From Qipengyuania flavescens (lineage in GTDB: Bacteria > Pseudomonadota > Alphaproteobacteria > Sphingomonadales > Sphingomonadaceae), in NCBI RefSeq assembly GCF_029688735.1, contig NZ_JARULD010000002.1, positions 186,001 to 250,000 of the forward strand: a DNA stretch of 64,000 nt, in the 5' to 3' direction. Positions 18,530-27,991 of this stretch are shown one piece after another. The notes below the pieces were generated by a model. The model was given only the letters and a program-made list of their open reading frames with translations, was not told where the DNA came from and did not search any database. The position numbers and the translations under genes were made by a program. How positions within the stretch are numbered: position 1 is the stretch's first letter; each line of letters starts with the position of its first letter.

Positions 18530-18873
18530 TGCCGGTTCCGACCGGCTATGGCGATAAATTGCGCCGTGCAATAGGTACAACGGACCCGGGGGCAGTACCC
18601 GGCGGCTCCACCACAATCCGCGGGTTTGCGCGGTTTCTGACGGGGCCGAACCAGGATCGACGTGTGCTGAAAGACGGTGTTTTCGCCCGGGCTGAGTATC
18701 CCGTGAAACTGTTCACAACACACAAGTGCCAACGATAACGAAGCACTCGCTCTCGCTGCGTAACCTGACGGGCTAACGCCCTGATCTTACAAAGCTAAAG
18801 CGCGGTCGGACCCACCGGGCAACAGAAGCGGATTCCGGGGCTCCGGGGGTAGCTAGCAACAGAAACCCCCACC
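18530..18873 (+). ncRNA. ssrA: Circularly permuted two-piece tmRNA (ssrA)
   Basis: This is the tmRNA gene, which rescues stalled ribosomes and tags the nascent peptide for proteolysis. The order is permuted, as in other alphaproteobacteria. The acceptor piece comes first and ends in GGCTCC-A-CCA (18605-18613), with the T-arm-like CCCGGGGGCAGTACCCGG before it. A removed linker (about 18614-18641) contains a CCGCG/CGCGG hairpin. The coding piece starts at GGGGCC (18642), which pairs with the acceptor GGCUCC. The tag frame is 18728-18763 and encodes ANDNEALALAA followed by TAA. The outer ends are approximate: the start is set from the promoter and the end from the last C-rich stem strand. Confidence 0.93.
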
Positions 18874-18897
18874 TATCTGTATGTATGCAAGTTCCGG

Positions 18898-19431
18898 TCA
18901 GCTAGTGCCCGGCCTTAGCAATCGTCTGATACCTGCGATGATCCCCGCTGGGACGATCAGAAAGACGGCCATGTTGAAAACCAGCTGTGCCGGTATCGAC
19001 CAGAGATAGAGGACGAAATGCTCGTTGGTGAATGTCAGGCCATTGGGTCCTGCGAGTGCCCATAACTCCGACCAAGTGTATAGGTTAAGTCCAATCCCTA
19101 CGAGCGTCAGTATCAACCAGCCGACGGATAGCTGGACGGCCAGTCGATAATTCGCAGTTGTAATGAGCACAAACCAGATCGCGGCCGCGAATAGCAGGGC
19201 GGTAATCGAAAAGAGGCCGCTGCCCAGAATGGCAGTTGGCAGATAACCATGAACGCAGTCGCAATCGATTGGGCCAAAGCGATTTACGATAGGGCCAACG
19301 CGATTTTCGGCAATTCCGTGTGATCTGGATATGGCCTGCCAGTATCCACTTGGATCGAAGCCGAGGACGTTCATGGGGAACGACCATTGCGAGTTGTAGA
19401 TGTGGACGGCGGACTGCTCACACAGGCACAT
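18898..19431 (-). CDS. Hypothetical membrane protein
   Basis: A 177-residue protein with three clear hydrophobic spans (about residues 68-90, 98-117 and 145-167) and no recognised family. A cysteine pair (DCDCVHG) precedes the first span, hinting at an exported loop. I keep the ATG at 19431, which has AGGCGGA upstream; an internal ATG at 19374 (MNVLGFDPSG) is an alternative giving 158 residues. Base composition is visibly lower in GC than the surrounding genes, and it lies directly downstream of ssrA, a common integration target, so recent acquisition is possible. No partner gene is evident. Confidence 0.6.
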   Translation of the reverse strand: MCLCEQSAVHIYNSQWSFPMNVLGFDPSGYWQAISRSHGIAENRVGPIVNRFGPIDCDCVHGYLPTAILGSGLFSITALLFAAAIWFVLITTANYRLAVQLSVGWLILTLVGIGLNLYTWSELWALAGPNGLTFTNEHFVLYLWSIPAQLVFNMAVFLIVPAGIIAGIRRLLRPGTS

Positions 19432-19514
19432 GGGTTCTATCCGCCTAGAGACGGTTTTGACTAAGCAAGCCGTGGGGAAATGGGAGAGCTAGCACCCATT
19501 AAACCGGGAACCTG

Positions 19515-19766
19515 TTAACTTTCCGGTGCGTCACCGATTCCGGCAGCCTTCGCCTCCCGCTCGTACCGGATTGCATCGAGGATTTTCGCACCACCGAGAA
19601 ATACCGCACCGGCCGTCGCGGCGAACAGCAGGTAGCCGCCGACGCCGGGATATTCGACCGTGTAGTGCGCACCGCGGGTCATCGCGCCCAGGGCGAGGGC
19701 GAAGATGATCAGATACGCCTCGAAGCGCGTCTTGATCACGAACAGCCGTTTCACCTTGGTCAGCAC
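19515..19766 (-). CDS. Small two-span membrane protein, hypothetical
   Basis: An 83-residue basic membrane protein with two hydrophobic segments: FEAYLIIFALALGAMTRG and GGYLLFAATAGAVFLGGAKI. The N-terminus LTKVKRLFVIKTR is strongly positive, consistent with cytoplasmic location. I use the GTG at 19766, which follows GGAGACC at somewhat long spacing; an ATG at 19817 would add 17 residues. It resembles small conserved hypothetical proteins of sphingomonads, but I cannot name a family. The closing EREAKAAGIGDAPES is polar. Confidence 0.65.
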   Translation of the reverse strand: MLTKVKRLFVIKTRFEAYLIIFALALGAMTRGAHYTVEYPGVGGYLLFAATAGAVFLGGAKILDAIRYEREAKAAGIGDAPES

Positions 19767-19910
19767 TCTTTTGCGGTCTCCGTTTCTTAACCCTTCACCG
19801 TGCAAACCCCGTGCCAAGCGCGCGGTTCCGCCGATCGCATGGTTAACTCATCGCCGAGTGTAAGCGCTGCCGACGCTTAGTCCAGCGCGTTAACCACCTA
19901 AATCCGTGAG

Positions 19911-21164
19911 TTATGCCAGTTCGTCCAGCGACAGGACGGCCAGCAAGGCCTCGCGCGCTTCGATGACGGTCTTTGCCAGAGCCTCGTTGCCGATATCGGC
20001 AGGATCGATCTGTTCGGGCCAGGTTTGCGCGATGACCGATTCGATCCGCTCCGCGCGCTGCTCGTCGAGCAGGAATCGGGCATCGACCGTCGCCGGATCG
20101 GCGACGACGCGCAGGCGCAGGCAGGCAGGGCCACCGCCGTTTGCCATCGACTGGCGGACATCGACGGGGATCACCTTGCGGATCGGCCCGTTGCCCGCAA
20201 GCATGTGCTCGCACCAGCTCCAAACGGCGGCGCTTTCCTGGCATTCGTTCGGCACGACCAATGCCATCTCTCCGGTTGCGAGAGTGAGCAATTGCGCGTT
20301 GAACAGATAGGTCTTGATCGCCTCGGCGAGGCTGACTGCACTTTCCGGCACCTCGACCACCTCGAGCGCGGGAAACGCCGCGCGGATCGTGTCATAGGCA
20401 CCCTCCCGGTCGGCAAAGGCGCGCTCGTGCGTGAACAGGACCCGCTCGTTGGCGACTGCGACCACGTCATTGTGGAACGCGCCCGCTTCGATCGCTTCGG
20501 GGTTCTGCTCGATAAAGATGCACGCAGCGGGATCGAGGCCGTGAAGGCGCGCGACCGCGCGGCTGGCCTGTTCGTGCTGGCGTGCCGGGAAGCGGCCACC
20601 GGGCCTGCCATAGACAAATACCTCGACCCCCCTGCTGCCATGGCCTTCGCAAAACCGCATGTGGTTGGCCGCCCCCTCGTCGCCGAAGCTGGGCGGGACG
20701 GCGTCGTGGACGGCGAAGTGGTCGCGGTCGCCGAAGGCGATTTTCAGCTGCGCCTGCGTATCGCGCCATTCCTGCCCGCGATGAAGCATCGTCACGAGAT
20801 TGGCGGGCGTCAGATGGCAGCGCCCGTCCGCCGTATCGGGCGCGGGGCTGACGGTGGCGGCATTCGCGGTCCACATCGAACTCGCGGACCACGCGGCAGC
20901 GCGCAAGGCGCGGTCGGTGTCCTCATCGACGCCCAGCCGCTCAAGCAACGAAAAATTCGGGCGCGGCAGGGGCAGCAGATAGCCCTGCGCCAGCCCGCGC
21001 TCCATATTGCCGCGCATCTTCGCGATACCCTGGAGCGCCGCGGCACGCGGGTACGAGGGATCGCCCTTGTGACTTGCGCTCGCGATATTGCCGAGGCTGA
21101 GCCCGGCGTAATTGTGCGACGGGCCGACGATGCCGTCGAAGTTGATCTCGACGAGCTTGCTCAC
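19911..21164 (-). CDS. astB: N-succinylarginine dihydrolase AstB
   Basis: A 417-residue AstB, the second step of the arginine succinyltransferase pathway: N2-succinylarginine is hydrolysed to succinylornithine, CO2 and two ammonia. The opening EINFDGIVGPSHNYAGLSLGN is diagnostic. The catalytic Cys lies in NGGGPACLRLRVV near residue 355, and FHNDVVAVAN contains the active-site His. Length matches the family. The start is GTG at 21164, overlapping the TGA of astA (GTGA). Only astA and astB of the five-step pathway are in the window; the later steps must be encoded elsewhere. Confidence 0.97.
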   Translation of the reverse strand: MSKLVEINFDGIVGPSHNYAGLSLGNIASASHKGDPSYPRAAALQGIAKMRGNMERGLAQGYLLPLPRPNFSLLERLGVDEDTDRALRAAAWSASSMWTANAATVSPAPDTADGRCHLTPANLVTMLHRGQEWRDTQAQLKIAFGDRDHFAVHDAVPPSFGDEGAANHMRFCEGHGSRGVEVFVYGRPGGRFPARQHEQASRAVARLHGLDPAACIFIEQNPEAIEAGAFHNDVVAVANERVLFTHERAFADREGAYDTIRAAFPALEVVEVPESAVSLAEAIKTYLFNAQLLTLATGEMALVVPNECQESAAVWSWCEHMLAGNGPIRKVIPVDVRQSMANGGGPACLRLRVVADPATVDARFLLDEQRAERIESVIAQTWPEQIDPADIGNEALAKTVIEAREALLAVLSLDELA

Positions 21165-22177
21165 CGTGCCACGCTCCACACCGTATCGCCCTTGGCAACG
21201 CCCAATGTTGCGGCGCACTCGGCATCGATCGCGATCGTCCCGTCGTCGCCGATATGGCGCATCCCATAGGCGCTGCGGAAATCGCCGAGCCTGCCGGTGG
21301 CGACCAGCGCCCGCTCTCCATCGTCGAGATCGGTTGCGGACAGCGTCTTTTCCGCCGCTTCGGCGATGCTTTTCACGCTGTCTGTCCGCGTGGTCATCGT
21401 CGGCCCGCCGTCGAAGATGTCGACATAGCCTTCGTAGGCGAAGTTCTCGTTCTCCAGCATCCGCATCGCCGCGCGGCCGCTCGGATGCGGCACGCCGATC
21501 ACCTTGCGCGCTTCGCCGTTGAGCATGGCGATGTAGACCGGGTGTTTCGGCATCAGATCGGCAATGAACTGGTTGCCGTTGATGGCGTTGAAATAGTCGG
21601 CTTCCTGAAAGGTCATGCCGAAGAACCGCCCAGCGACCCCGTCCCAGAAGGGCGAGCCGCCGCGATCGTCGATCACGCCGCGCAATTCGGCTAGGATCCG
21701 GTCTGCAAAGCGCGCGCGGTGCATGGCGATGAACAGATAGCGGCTGCGCGCCAGCAGCAGGCCGAGCCCGCCGGCCCGTTCGCCCGGATGCAAGAACAGG
21801 CCGCCAACCTCGCTCGACCCTTCGAGATCGGTGACCAGGCTCAGCAATTCGGCGCGCACCGTGCGGTCGAGTTCCTGGCTGTGCTGGGTCAGCGTGGTCA
21901 GGCGATAGGAGTAGAAGGGCCACTGCTGGCCGACCTGCGTGAATAGCTGGCAGGTGCCACGCACCTGACCGTTTTCGCTATTCTCCAGAACCAGAGTGAA
22001 CACGTCGTCGCCCAGCGTGTCTTCGGTGCGGGCGAAGGCTTCTTCGGCGCGCTCCAGCTTTTTGGTCAGCGCAGCACGATCGGCAGGCAGGTTGGTAAAC
22101 CCGCCACCCGTCAGCTTGGCCATCTCGTAAAGATGCTCGAGGTCGCCGATCTGCGCGGCGCGCAAGCGAAAGGTCAC
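21161..22177 (-). CDS. astA: Arginine N-succinyltransferase AstA
   Basis: A 338-residue AstA, transferring succinyl from succinyl-CoA to the alpha-amino group of arginine, the first step of the AST pathway. Diagnostic stretches are [13 protein letters not shown] near residue 25, [19 protein letters not shown] (the GNAT-like acyl-CoA binding region, about 130), MTFQEADYF and the [16 protein letters not shown] stretch. The GTG start at 22177 overlaps the TGA of the M20 hydrolase gene and the stop overlaps the GTG of astB, so three genes form a tightly coupled run. Expression probably responds to arginine or nitrogen, but I see no operator. Confidence 0.96.
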   Translation of the reverse strand: MTFRLRAAQIGDLEHLYEMAKLTGGGFTNLPADRAALTKKLERAEEAFARTEDTLGDDVFTLVLENSENGQVRGTCQLFTQVGQQWPFYSYRLTTLTQHSQELDRTVRAELLSLVTDLEGSSEVGGLFLHPGERAGGLGLLLARSRYLFIAMHRARFADRILAELRGVIDDRGGSPFWDGVAGRFFGMTFQEADYFNAINGNQFIADLMPKHPVYIAMLNGEARKVIGVPHPSGRAAMRMLENENFAYEGYVDIFDGGPTMTTRTDSVKSIAEAAEKTLSATDLDDGERALVATGRLGDFRSAYGMRHIGDDGTIAIDAECAATLGVAKGDTVWSVAR

Positions 22178-23382
22178 AGGGGATCTCCGGTGGAAAGCCT
22201 GGTCAGCACCAGTGCCGAAAGGGCGGCACGTTCGCGCAGGGACGGCACAATCATGAACTCGTCGGGCGAATGGATCGCTCCGCCGCGCACGCCCATGGTG
22301 TCGACCACCGGCACCCCGGTGGCCGCGATATTGTTGCCGTCGCATACGCCGCCGGTGCTTTTCCAGCCGATCTGCTGGCCAAGCTGGGCGCCGCAGTCCT
22401 TGACGAGGTCGAACAGGCGCTGCGCCCTCGCATCGACCGGCTTGGGCGGCCGGGTGACGCCGCCGTGGCGATGGACGCCGACTTCGTGCTTGGCTTCGAT
22501 AAGGCGCAGGATCGCGTCGAGCTCGCCGTCGAAGCGCTCCATTGCGTCGGTCGACTTGGGCCGGATGTTGAACCGCAGGATGGCGAGGTCGGGCACGACA
22601 TTGTTTGCCGCACCGCCTTCGATCTTGGCCGGATTGACGGTGATGTCCTCGGCCTCGAGCGCCTTGACGCGCAGCACCAGATCACTCGCCGCGACAATGG
22701 CATTGCGACCGTCCTGCGGATTGCGGCCCGCGTGCGCACTCTTGCCGGTGATCGTGATGGAATAATTGCCCGTGCCGCCGCGCGCATGGGCCAGCGTACC
22801 GTCGGGGAGGGCAGAGGGTTCGTAGGTCAGCGCTGCGTATTTCCCGCGCGCCAGCTCCTCGATCAGCCCCCGGCTGGCGAGGCTGCCGGTTTCCTCGTCC
22901 GAATTGATCATGACATCGTAGCCGACCCGCGATGCGCCCTCTGTCGTCTCGAACAGTTTCAGCGCATGGAGGATGACGTCGAGGCCGCCTTTCATGTCGG
23001 CGGTGCCGGGGCCGTTGATCGTCTCGTCGTCGAGCCAGCTGACGTCCTGGAACGGGTGATCGGCCGGGAAGACGGTATCCATGTGCCCGGTGAGCACGAA
23101 GCGCCGCTCCGCCTCGGGGCGCACACGAAGGACCATGTGGCGGCCATGCGGTTTCTCGAACTCGCGCCCCTCGGCGGAGATTGCGGTGACGGTCGCCGGG
23201 TCCAACAGCTCGACCTCGCCGGGAAGCTGGCTGAACGCATTGGCGAGCTTGCCCGCCATGGTGGCCAGTCCGTCCAGATTGCCGGTGCCGGTATTGATTG
23301 CCGCCCAATCCTGCACTTCGCGCAGCATGGTGTCGGCATCGACGGCATCGAGGAAGGCTTGCGGGGCTGCGTCCGGTTTCAT
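22174..23382 (-). CDS. M20 family metallohydrolase in the ast cluster
   Basis: A 402-residue M20 peptidase/deacylase, close to carboxypeptidase G2 and acetylornithine/succinyl-diaminopimelate deacylases. Metal and catalytic motifs are visible: [10 protein letters not shown] (His ligand, Asp), GTADMKGG (bridging Asp), INSDEETGS (Glu base and ligand), and IHSPDEFM near the C-terminus. It is translationally coupled to astA and astB and probably acts on an acylated amino acid or dipeptide related to arginine use; desuccinylation is an attractive but unproven idea. The ATG at 23382 is chosen over an in-frame TTG two codons upstream. Confidence 0.88.
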   Translation of the reverse strand: MKPDAAPQAFLDAVDADTMLREVQDWAAINTGTGNLDGLATMAGKLANAFSQLPGEVELLDPATVTAISAEGREFEKPHGRHMVLRVRPEAERRFVLTGHMDTVFPADHPFQDVSWLDDETINGPGTADMKGGLDVILHALKLFETTEGASRVGYDVMINSDEETGSLASRGLIEELARGKYAALTYEPSALPDGTLAHARGGTGNYSITITGKSAHAGRNPQDGRNAIVAASDLVLRVKALEAEDITVNPAKIEGGAANNVVPDLAILRFNIRPKSTDAMERFDGELDAILRLIEAKHEVGVHRHGGVTRPPKPVDARAQRLFDLVKDCGAQLGQQIGWKSTGGVCDGNNIAATGVPVVDTMGVRGGAIHSPDEFMIVPSLRERAALSALVLTRLSTGDPL

Positions 23383-23523
23383 CGGCAACCGTCTCTACCC
23401 ATGGCGCGCTGCAAGTCCACCCCTGCGCCCCCGGCGGCCTTGCAAAGCGGTGGATGCTTGGTAAGTGGGGCGAACTCCTCCCCGGGTCCGACATTGCCAT
23501 TCGCATATCCCAAGAGGAGTTCC

Positions 23524-25614
23524 ATGACCGATTATGTGACGCGCGCCGGGATCGAGGTCGATCCGCAGCTGACTACCTTCATCGAAACCGACGTGCTCCA
23601 ACCGCTGGGGCGCGATTTGGACGGGTTCTGGCAGGGGTTCGCGAAACTGCTGGGTGAGTTCGCGCCGCGCAATGCCGCGCTGCTGGCGAAGCGCGAGGGT
23701 CTGCAGGCGAAGATCGACGCGTGGCATGGCGAGCGCGCCGGCCAGCCGCACGATGCCGGTGCCTATCGCGCGTTCCTGGAGGAGATCGGCTATCTCGTGC
23801 CGGAACCGGGCGACTTCACCATCGACACGGAAAACGTCGATCCCGAGATCGCGACCATGGCCGGGCCGCAGCTGGTGGTGCCGATCCTCAATGCGCGTTT
23901 CCTGCTGAATGCGGCGAATGCGCGATGGGGCAGCCTTTACGATGCGCTCTACGGCACCGATGCGCTGGATGCGCCGCCGGCGAAGCCCGGTGGCTACGAC
24001 GAAGAGCGCGGCGCGGCAGTGATCGCCGAGGGGCGCAAGCTGCTCGACGAAATCCTGCCGCTGGCGAGCGGAAGCTGGGCGGATCTCGAAAGTCTCGATG
24101 ACCTCGCCCTTGTTGATCCATCGCAACACGTCGGTGCAACCGGCAAGGGGCCTCTGTTTCGGCACAACGGCCTGCATGTCGAGATCGTGGTCGATCCCGA
24201 CAGCCAGGTCGGCACAACCGACCGGCTGGGCATTGCCGACATCAATCTGGAAGCCGCGCTGACCACGATCGCCGATTGCGAGGATTCGGTCGCTGCGGTC
24301 GATGCCGAAGACAAGCTGGTCGCCTATCGCAACTGGCTCGGCATCATGCGCGGCGATCTCGAGGAGAGCTTCGAGAAGGGCGGCCGGACGCTGACGCGGA
24401 CGCTGGCGGGCGACAAGACCTACACGGATGGTGAAGGCGGGGAGCACACGCTGCCGGGTCGCAGCCTGATGTTCGTGCGCAATGTCGGGCACCTTATGAC
24501 CAATCCGGCGATGCGCTGGGACGGTGGCGAAATCCCCGAAGGCATCATGGACGCCGTCCTCACCAGCGCAATCGGTGCGCATGATGTCGAAGGCCTCGGC
24601 AAGTTCGGCAATTCGCGCTGCGGTTCGATCTATATCGTGAAGCCCAAGATGCACGGGCCGGAGGAATGCGCCTTCACCAACGATCTGTTCGATGCGGTGG
24701 AGGATATGCTCGGCCTGCCGCGTCACACCGTCAAGGTCGGCGTGATGGACGAGGAACGCCGAACCAGCGCCAATCTGGCCGCCTGCATTCACGCGGTGAA
24801 GGACCGGATCGTCTTCATCAACACCGGCTTCCTCGACCGCACGGGCGATGAAATTCACACCTCGATGCGGGCGGGGCCGATGATGCGAAAGGGCGAGATG
24901 AAGAACTCCGCCTGGCTCAAGGCATACGAGGCGCGCAATGTCGGCATCGGCCTGGCCCATGGCCTCGCGGGCCGCGCGCAGATCGGCAAGGGCATGTGGG
25001 CTGCGCCGGACCTCATGGGGCAGATGATGATCGAGAAGATCGGCCATCTGCGCGCCGGGGCCAACACCGCCTGGGTGCCGAGCCCGACTGCGGCGACGCT
25101 CCACGCGATCCATTATCACCGCGAGGACGTGTTCGCGATCCAGCAGGGTCTGGGCGAGGTGCCGGGGCTGGACGAGCTGCTCACCATCCCGCTGGCCGAT
25201 GGGGTGAACTGGTCGGACGAGGAAATCCGCGAGGAGCTCGACAACAACTGCCAGGGCCTGCTCGGCTATGTCGTGCGCTGGATCGACCAGGGCGTCGGCT
25301 GCTCCAAGGTGCCCGACATCAACGACGTCGGCCTGATGGAGGACCGCGCGACGCTGCGGATCAGCTCGCAGCATATCGCCAACTGGCTGCTGCACGGGGT
25401 TGTTTCCGAGGAGCAGGTGATGGAAAGCCTGCGCCGCATGGCCGCCAAGGTGGACGAACAGAACGCGGGTGACCCGTTCTACGAACCGCTGTGCGCCAAC
25501 GAGGACGGCCCGGCCTTCAGTGCGGCGAAGGACCTGATCTTCAAGGGTGTGGAACAGCCGAGCGGCTATACCGAACCGCTGCTGCATGCTTGGCGGAGGC
25601 GGAAGAAGGAGTGA
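23524..25614 (+). CDS. glcB: Malate synthase G
   Basis: A 696-residue malate synthase G, condensing glyoxylate with acetyl-CoA to malate in the glyoxylate shunt or for glycolate use. The length of about 720 and the sequence ([15 protein letters not shown] at the start, [18 protein letters not shown] and [13 protein letters not shown] in the TIM barrel) identify isoform G rather than A. The [18 protein letters not shown] stretch and the C-terminal helical cap are present. ATG at 23524 follows AAGAGGAG. Its stop overlaps the GTG of a transglutaminase-like gene. A phosphoglycolate phosphatase at 44.9 kb could feed the same pool, though unlinked. Confidence 0.97.
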   Translation: MTDYVTRAGIEVDPQLTTFIETDVLQPLGRDLDGFWQGFAKLLGEFAPRNAALLAKREGLQAKIDAWHGERAGQPHDAGAYRAFLEEIGYLVPEPGDFTIDTENVDPEIATMAGPQLVVPILNARFLLNAANARWGSLYDALYGTDALDAPPAKPGGYDEERGAAVIAEGRKLLDEILPLASGSWADLESLDDLALVDPSQHVGATGKGPLFRHNGLHVEIVVDPDSQVGTTDRLGIADINLEAALTTIADCEDSVAAVDAEDKLVAYRNWLGIMRGDLEESFEKGGRTLTRTLAGDKTYTDGEGGEHTLPGRSLMFVRNVGHLMTNPAMRWDGGEIPEGIMDAVLTSAIGAHDVEGLGKFGNSRCGSIYIVKPKMHGPEECAFTNDLFDAVEDMLGLPRHTVKVGVMDEERRTSANLAACIHAVKDRIVFINTGFLDRTGDEIHTSMRAGPMMRKGEMKNSAWLKAYEARNVGIGLAHGLAGRAQIGKGMWAAPDLMGQMMIEKIGHLRAGANTAWVPSPTAATLHAIHYHREDVFAIQQGLGEVPGLDELLTIPLADGVNWSDEEIREELDNNCQGLLGYVVRWIDQGVGCSKVPDINDVGLMEDRATLRISSQHIANWLLHGVVSEEQVMESLRRMAAKVDEQNAGDPFYEPLCANEDGPAFSAAKDLIFKGVEQPSGYTEPLLHAWRRRKKE

Positions 25615-26069
25615 CTTTTTGGCCGTCTGATGCCGAGGTCAGTGCTGCGGCGTTTGAATTTCGAGCTGCAATTGATCGAGCAGGCACCCAACCTTGGGTC
25701 ACGAAGCACATTGAGTTCCCACGAGGTGCCTGCGGCCATGCGTCAGAGCTGCTTGGAAGATATCTTATTGAGCGGCTCGGCATTGAGGCTGAATACGTTA
25801 ACCGCGTCGCGCATGAAGAAATCTTCGGTTGGCATGGTTCGCACGCTTGGCTCGAGTGGGATGGCCTCGTCATCGATGTTACAGGCGACCAATTTGGTTG
25901 GGATCCGGTTATAGTCTCGCGAAAATCCCAGCAGTATGGCCTTGGTTCGGACGAAGTCCGTCATAGGGTGTGTTGGGACCAGCAGCGTGATTGGTGGCTG
26001 CAAGAGTGCGGTCAGTTGTGGCTTGCGTTTGCCGCCTTTCTTCCGAGCGGAAAGATGACGACTTCTTAG
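25611..26069 (+). CDS. Transglutaminase/papain-like fold protein, hypothetical
   Basis: A 152-residue protein I cannot assign to a named family. The pattern [10 protein letters not shown], then [21 protein letters not shown], gives a Cys, a His and an Asp in the order of transglutaminase-like and papain-fold enzymes, suggesting a small cysteine peptidase or amidase. The C-terminus is Trp-rich ([11 protein letters not shown]). There is no signal peptide, so it is predicted cytoplasmic. The GTG at 25611 overlaps the malate synthase stop and uses GAAGAAGGAG within that gene. Its GC content is clearly lower than that of glcB, which hints at separate origin despite the coupling. Confidence 0.75.
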   Translation: MTFWPSDAEVSAAAFEFRAAIDRAGTQPWVTKHIEFPRGACGHASELLGRYLIERLGIEAEYVNRVAHEEIFGWHGSHAWLEWDGLVIDVTGDQFGWDPVIVSRKSQQYGLGSDEVRHRVCWDQQRDWWLQECGQLWLAFAAFLPSGKMTTS

Positions 26070-26072
26070 AGA

Positions 26073-26894
26073 TTACCCCAAGACCCGCGCCAGCTGCACG
26101 AACTCCTCCACCGTCACCGTCTCCGCGCGTCTTTGCGGGTCAATGCCGAGGCTCTCCAGCCCCTCGACCGCGCCGGGCACGCCTTTCAGGCTCTGGCGGA
26201 GCATCTTGCGGCGCTGGCCGAAGGCGGCTTCGGTAAGGCGTTCGAGCAGGCGGGCGCTGATCCCCTCGGGCATGGCGGCGGGCTCGACATGGACGATGGC
26301 GCTCATCACCTTGGGCGGCGGGGTGAAGGCGCTGCGGTGGACCTTCATCGCCAGTTTCGCGCTCGCGCGCCACTGGGCCAGCACCGCCAGCCGCCCGTAG
26401 GCCGAGCCGCCAGCTTGCGCGACGATGCGCTGGGCGACCTCCTGCTGGAACATCAGCGTGAGGCTGGTCCACAGCGGTGGCCATTCCTGCCCGCCCAGCC
26501 AGCGCACGAACAGCGCGGTGCCGACATTATAGGGCAGGTTCGAGAGCACAGCGAAAGGCTCGCCGCCCATCAGCTCGGCATGGTCGATCTTGAGCGCGTC
26601 GCCTTGCACGACGGTGAGCTGGCCGGGAAAGACCTCGCCCAGTTCGGCGAGCGCGGGGAGGCAGCGCGTGTCCATCTCGATCGCGGTGACGCGCGCCCCG
26701 GCACGCAGCAGCGCACGGGTCAGGCCGCCGGGGCCGGGGCCGATTTCGAGCACCTGCTTGCCCGCGAGGTCTTCGGGGATCGCGGCGATGCGGTCGAGCA
26801 ACTGCTCGTCGAACAGGAAGTTTTGCCCCAGGGCTTTCGATGCGCTGAGGCCATGGCGCGCGATGACGTCGCGAAGGGGAGGGAGATCGGTCAC
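26073..26894 (-). CDS. rsmA: 16S rRNA dimethyladenosine transferase RsmA/KsgA
   Basis: A 273-residue RsmA (KsgA), which dimethylates two adjacent adenosines in helix 45 of 16S rRNA with S-adenosylmethionine during 30S assembly. The N-terminus SKALGQNFLFDEQLLDRI is typical. Motif I is VLEIGPGPGGLTRALL, motif II ends in VTAIEMD, and the catalytic motif IV is LSNLPYNVGT. The length is normal. It is the last gene of the lptD-surA-pdxA-rsmA block, separated from pdxA by a palindromic repeat. Start at 26894. Confidence 0.97.
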   Translation of the reverse strand: MTDLPPLRDVIARHGLSASKALGQNFLFDEQLLDRIAAIPEDLAGKQVLEIGPGPGGLTRALLRAGARVTAIEMDTRCLPALAELGEVFPGQLTVVQGDALKIDHAELMGGEPFAVLSNLPYNVGTALFVRWLGGQEWPPLWTSLTLMFQQEVAQRIVAQAGGSAYGRLAVLAQWRASAKLAMKVHRSAFTPPPKVMSAIVHVEPAAMPEGISARLLERLTEAAFGQRRKMLRQSLKGVPGAVEGLESLGIDPQRRAETVTVEEFVQLARVLG

Positions 26895-26903
26895 TTACCA
26901 CCT

Positions 26904-26982
26904 CCGCTCATGCTGAGCCTGTCGAAGCATAGGCTGTCCGCTAGCGTCATCGCATGGCCTTCGACAAGCTCAGGCTGAGCGG
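26904..26982. repeat. REP-like palindromic repeat overlapping the pdxA stop
   Basis: Two 24-base arms (26904-26927 and 26959-26982) are reverse complements at 21 of 24 positions around a 31-base spacer. The core reads CTTCGACAAGCTCAG on the right arm and GCTGAGCCTGTCGAAG on the left, a palindrome I recognise as abundant in sphingomonad genomes. The right arm runs into pdxA and encodes its last four codons and stop. Confidence 0.8.
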
Positions 26983-27986
26983 GACTGGGCGTCGGCCCGC
27001 CGCTTGGCCATCTCGCCTGCCATCCTGAGCGCAGCGATCATCGCGCCGGGATCGGCCACGCCTTTGCCAGCGATGTCGAATGCAGTGCCGTGGTCGGGGC
27101 TGGTCCGCACGATGGGCAGGCCGAGCGTCACGTTCACACCTTCGTCGAAATCGAGCGCTTTCAGCGGGACGAGCGCCTGGTCGTGATACATCGCCAGCGC
27201 CGCGTCGTAAGTCTGCCGCGCGCGGGGCGTGAACAGTGCGTCGGCGGGGTGCGGGCCGGTGACGGCGAGCCCCTCGGCCTGCAACGCCTCGACCGCTGGC
27301 GTAATGATGCGGTCTTCCTCATCTCCGAAGCGGCCGCCTTCGCCTGCATGCGGATTGAGCCCGCAGACGGCGAGCCGCGGCGCGTCGATCCCGAAGTCGC
27401 GCCGCAATGCGCGGGAAACAATGCGGGCACGGTGCTCGATCAGGCCTTGGGAAAGGCGGTTCGGGACTTCGGACAGCGCACAATGGACAGTAAGGGGCAC
27501 GGCGCGCAGGCTCGGTCCGGCGAGCATCATCACTGCGTCCTCCTGCTCCAGGCCGCAGACATCGGCAAGGAATTCGGTCTGGCCGGGATATTCGAAGCCG
27601 ACCTGTGCCAACTGAGCCTTGGCTATCGGAGCCGTAACGACTGCCGAAGCTGTCCCGAGCAGGGCGCAACGCGTCGCTTCGGCCAGAGAGTGCAAGGCGA
27701 GGGCTGCGCCGCCCGCCTCGGGTTGTCCGGGCGCATAGACGCTGTCTTCCTGTCCCAGCACGGGGAGCGCATGAGTGAAAACCGTCTCGGCTTCGGCAGC
27801 GCTGGCGATCGGCTCTACCGGAACCGACAGACCACGGGCTTTCGCCGCCGCTTCCAGCACGCCCCCTCCGCCGACCACGAAAAAGGGCGCGAGGCCGTAT
27901 TCCCGGTGCCGCGCCCAGCTTTCCGCGATGATCTCCGGCCCGATCCCCGCCGGATCGCCAATCGACACGGCGAGCGGGGCAGTCAT
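26970..27986 (-). CDS. pdxA: 4-hydroxythreonine-4-phosphate dehydrogenase PdxA
   Basis: A 338-residue PdxA, oxidising 4-phosphohydroxy-L-threonine in DXP-dependent pyridoxal phosphate synthesis. The opening LAVSIGDPAGIGPEII is diagnostic. Metal-binding His residues appear in TVHCALSEVP, in LNPHAGEGGRFG and in MYHDQALVPLK. The closing VRTSPDHGTAFDIAGKG is standard. ATG at 27986 lies 5 bases after the surA stop. The final residues SRSA and the stop are supplied by the palindromic repeat, so the natural C-terminus may have been altered by insertion of that element. Confidence 0.97.
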   Translation of the reverse strand: MTAPLAVSIGDPAGIGPEIIAESWARHREYGLAPFFVVGGGGVLEAAAKARGLSVPVEPIASAAEAETVFTHALPVLGQEDSVYAPGQPEAGGAALALHSLAEATRCALLGTASAVVTAPIAKAQLAQVGFEYPGQTEFLADVCGLEQEDAVMMLAGPSLRAVPLTVHCALSEVPNRLSQGLIEHRARIVSRALRRDFGIDAPRLAVCGLNPHAGEGGRFGDEEDRIITPAVEALQAEGLAVTGPHPADALFTPRARQTYDAALAMYHDQALVPLKALDFDEGVNVTLGLPIVRTSPDHGTAFDIAGKGVADPGAMIAALRMAGEMAKRRADAQSRSA

Positions 27987-27991
27987 CGGTG

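Noticed and set aside
18322..18738. Apparent protein frame across the mscL-ssrA region
   Set aside because: It reads through an inverted repeat and the tmRNA acceptor piece and ends within the tag segment; the RNA gene explains the sequence.
19861..19879. Small hairpin TAAGCG/CGCTTA downstream of astB
   Set aside because: Only six base pairs and no T-run on either strand, so it is not a convincing terminator.
23395..25587. Long open frame antisense to malate synthase
   Set aside because: Opposite-strand shadow of glcB without motifs.
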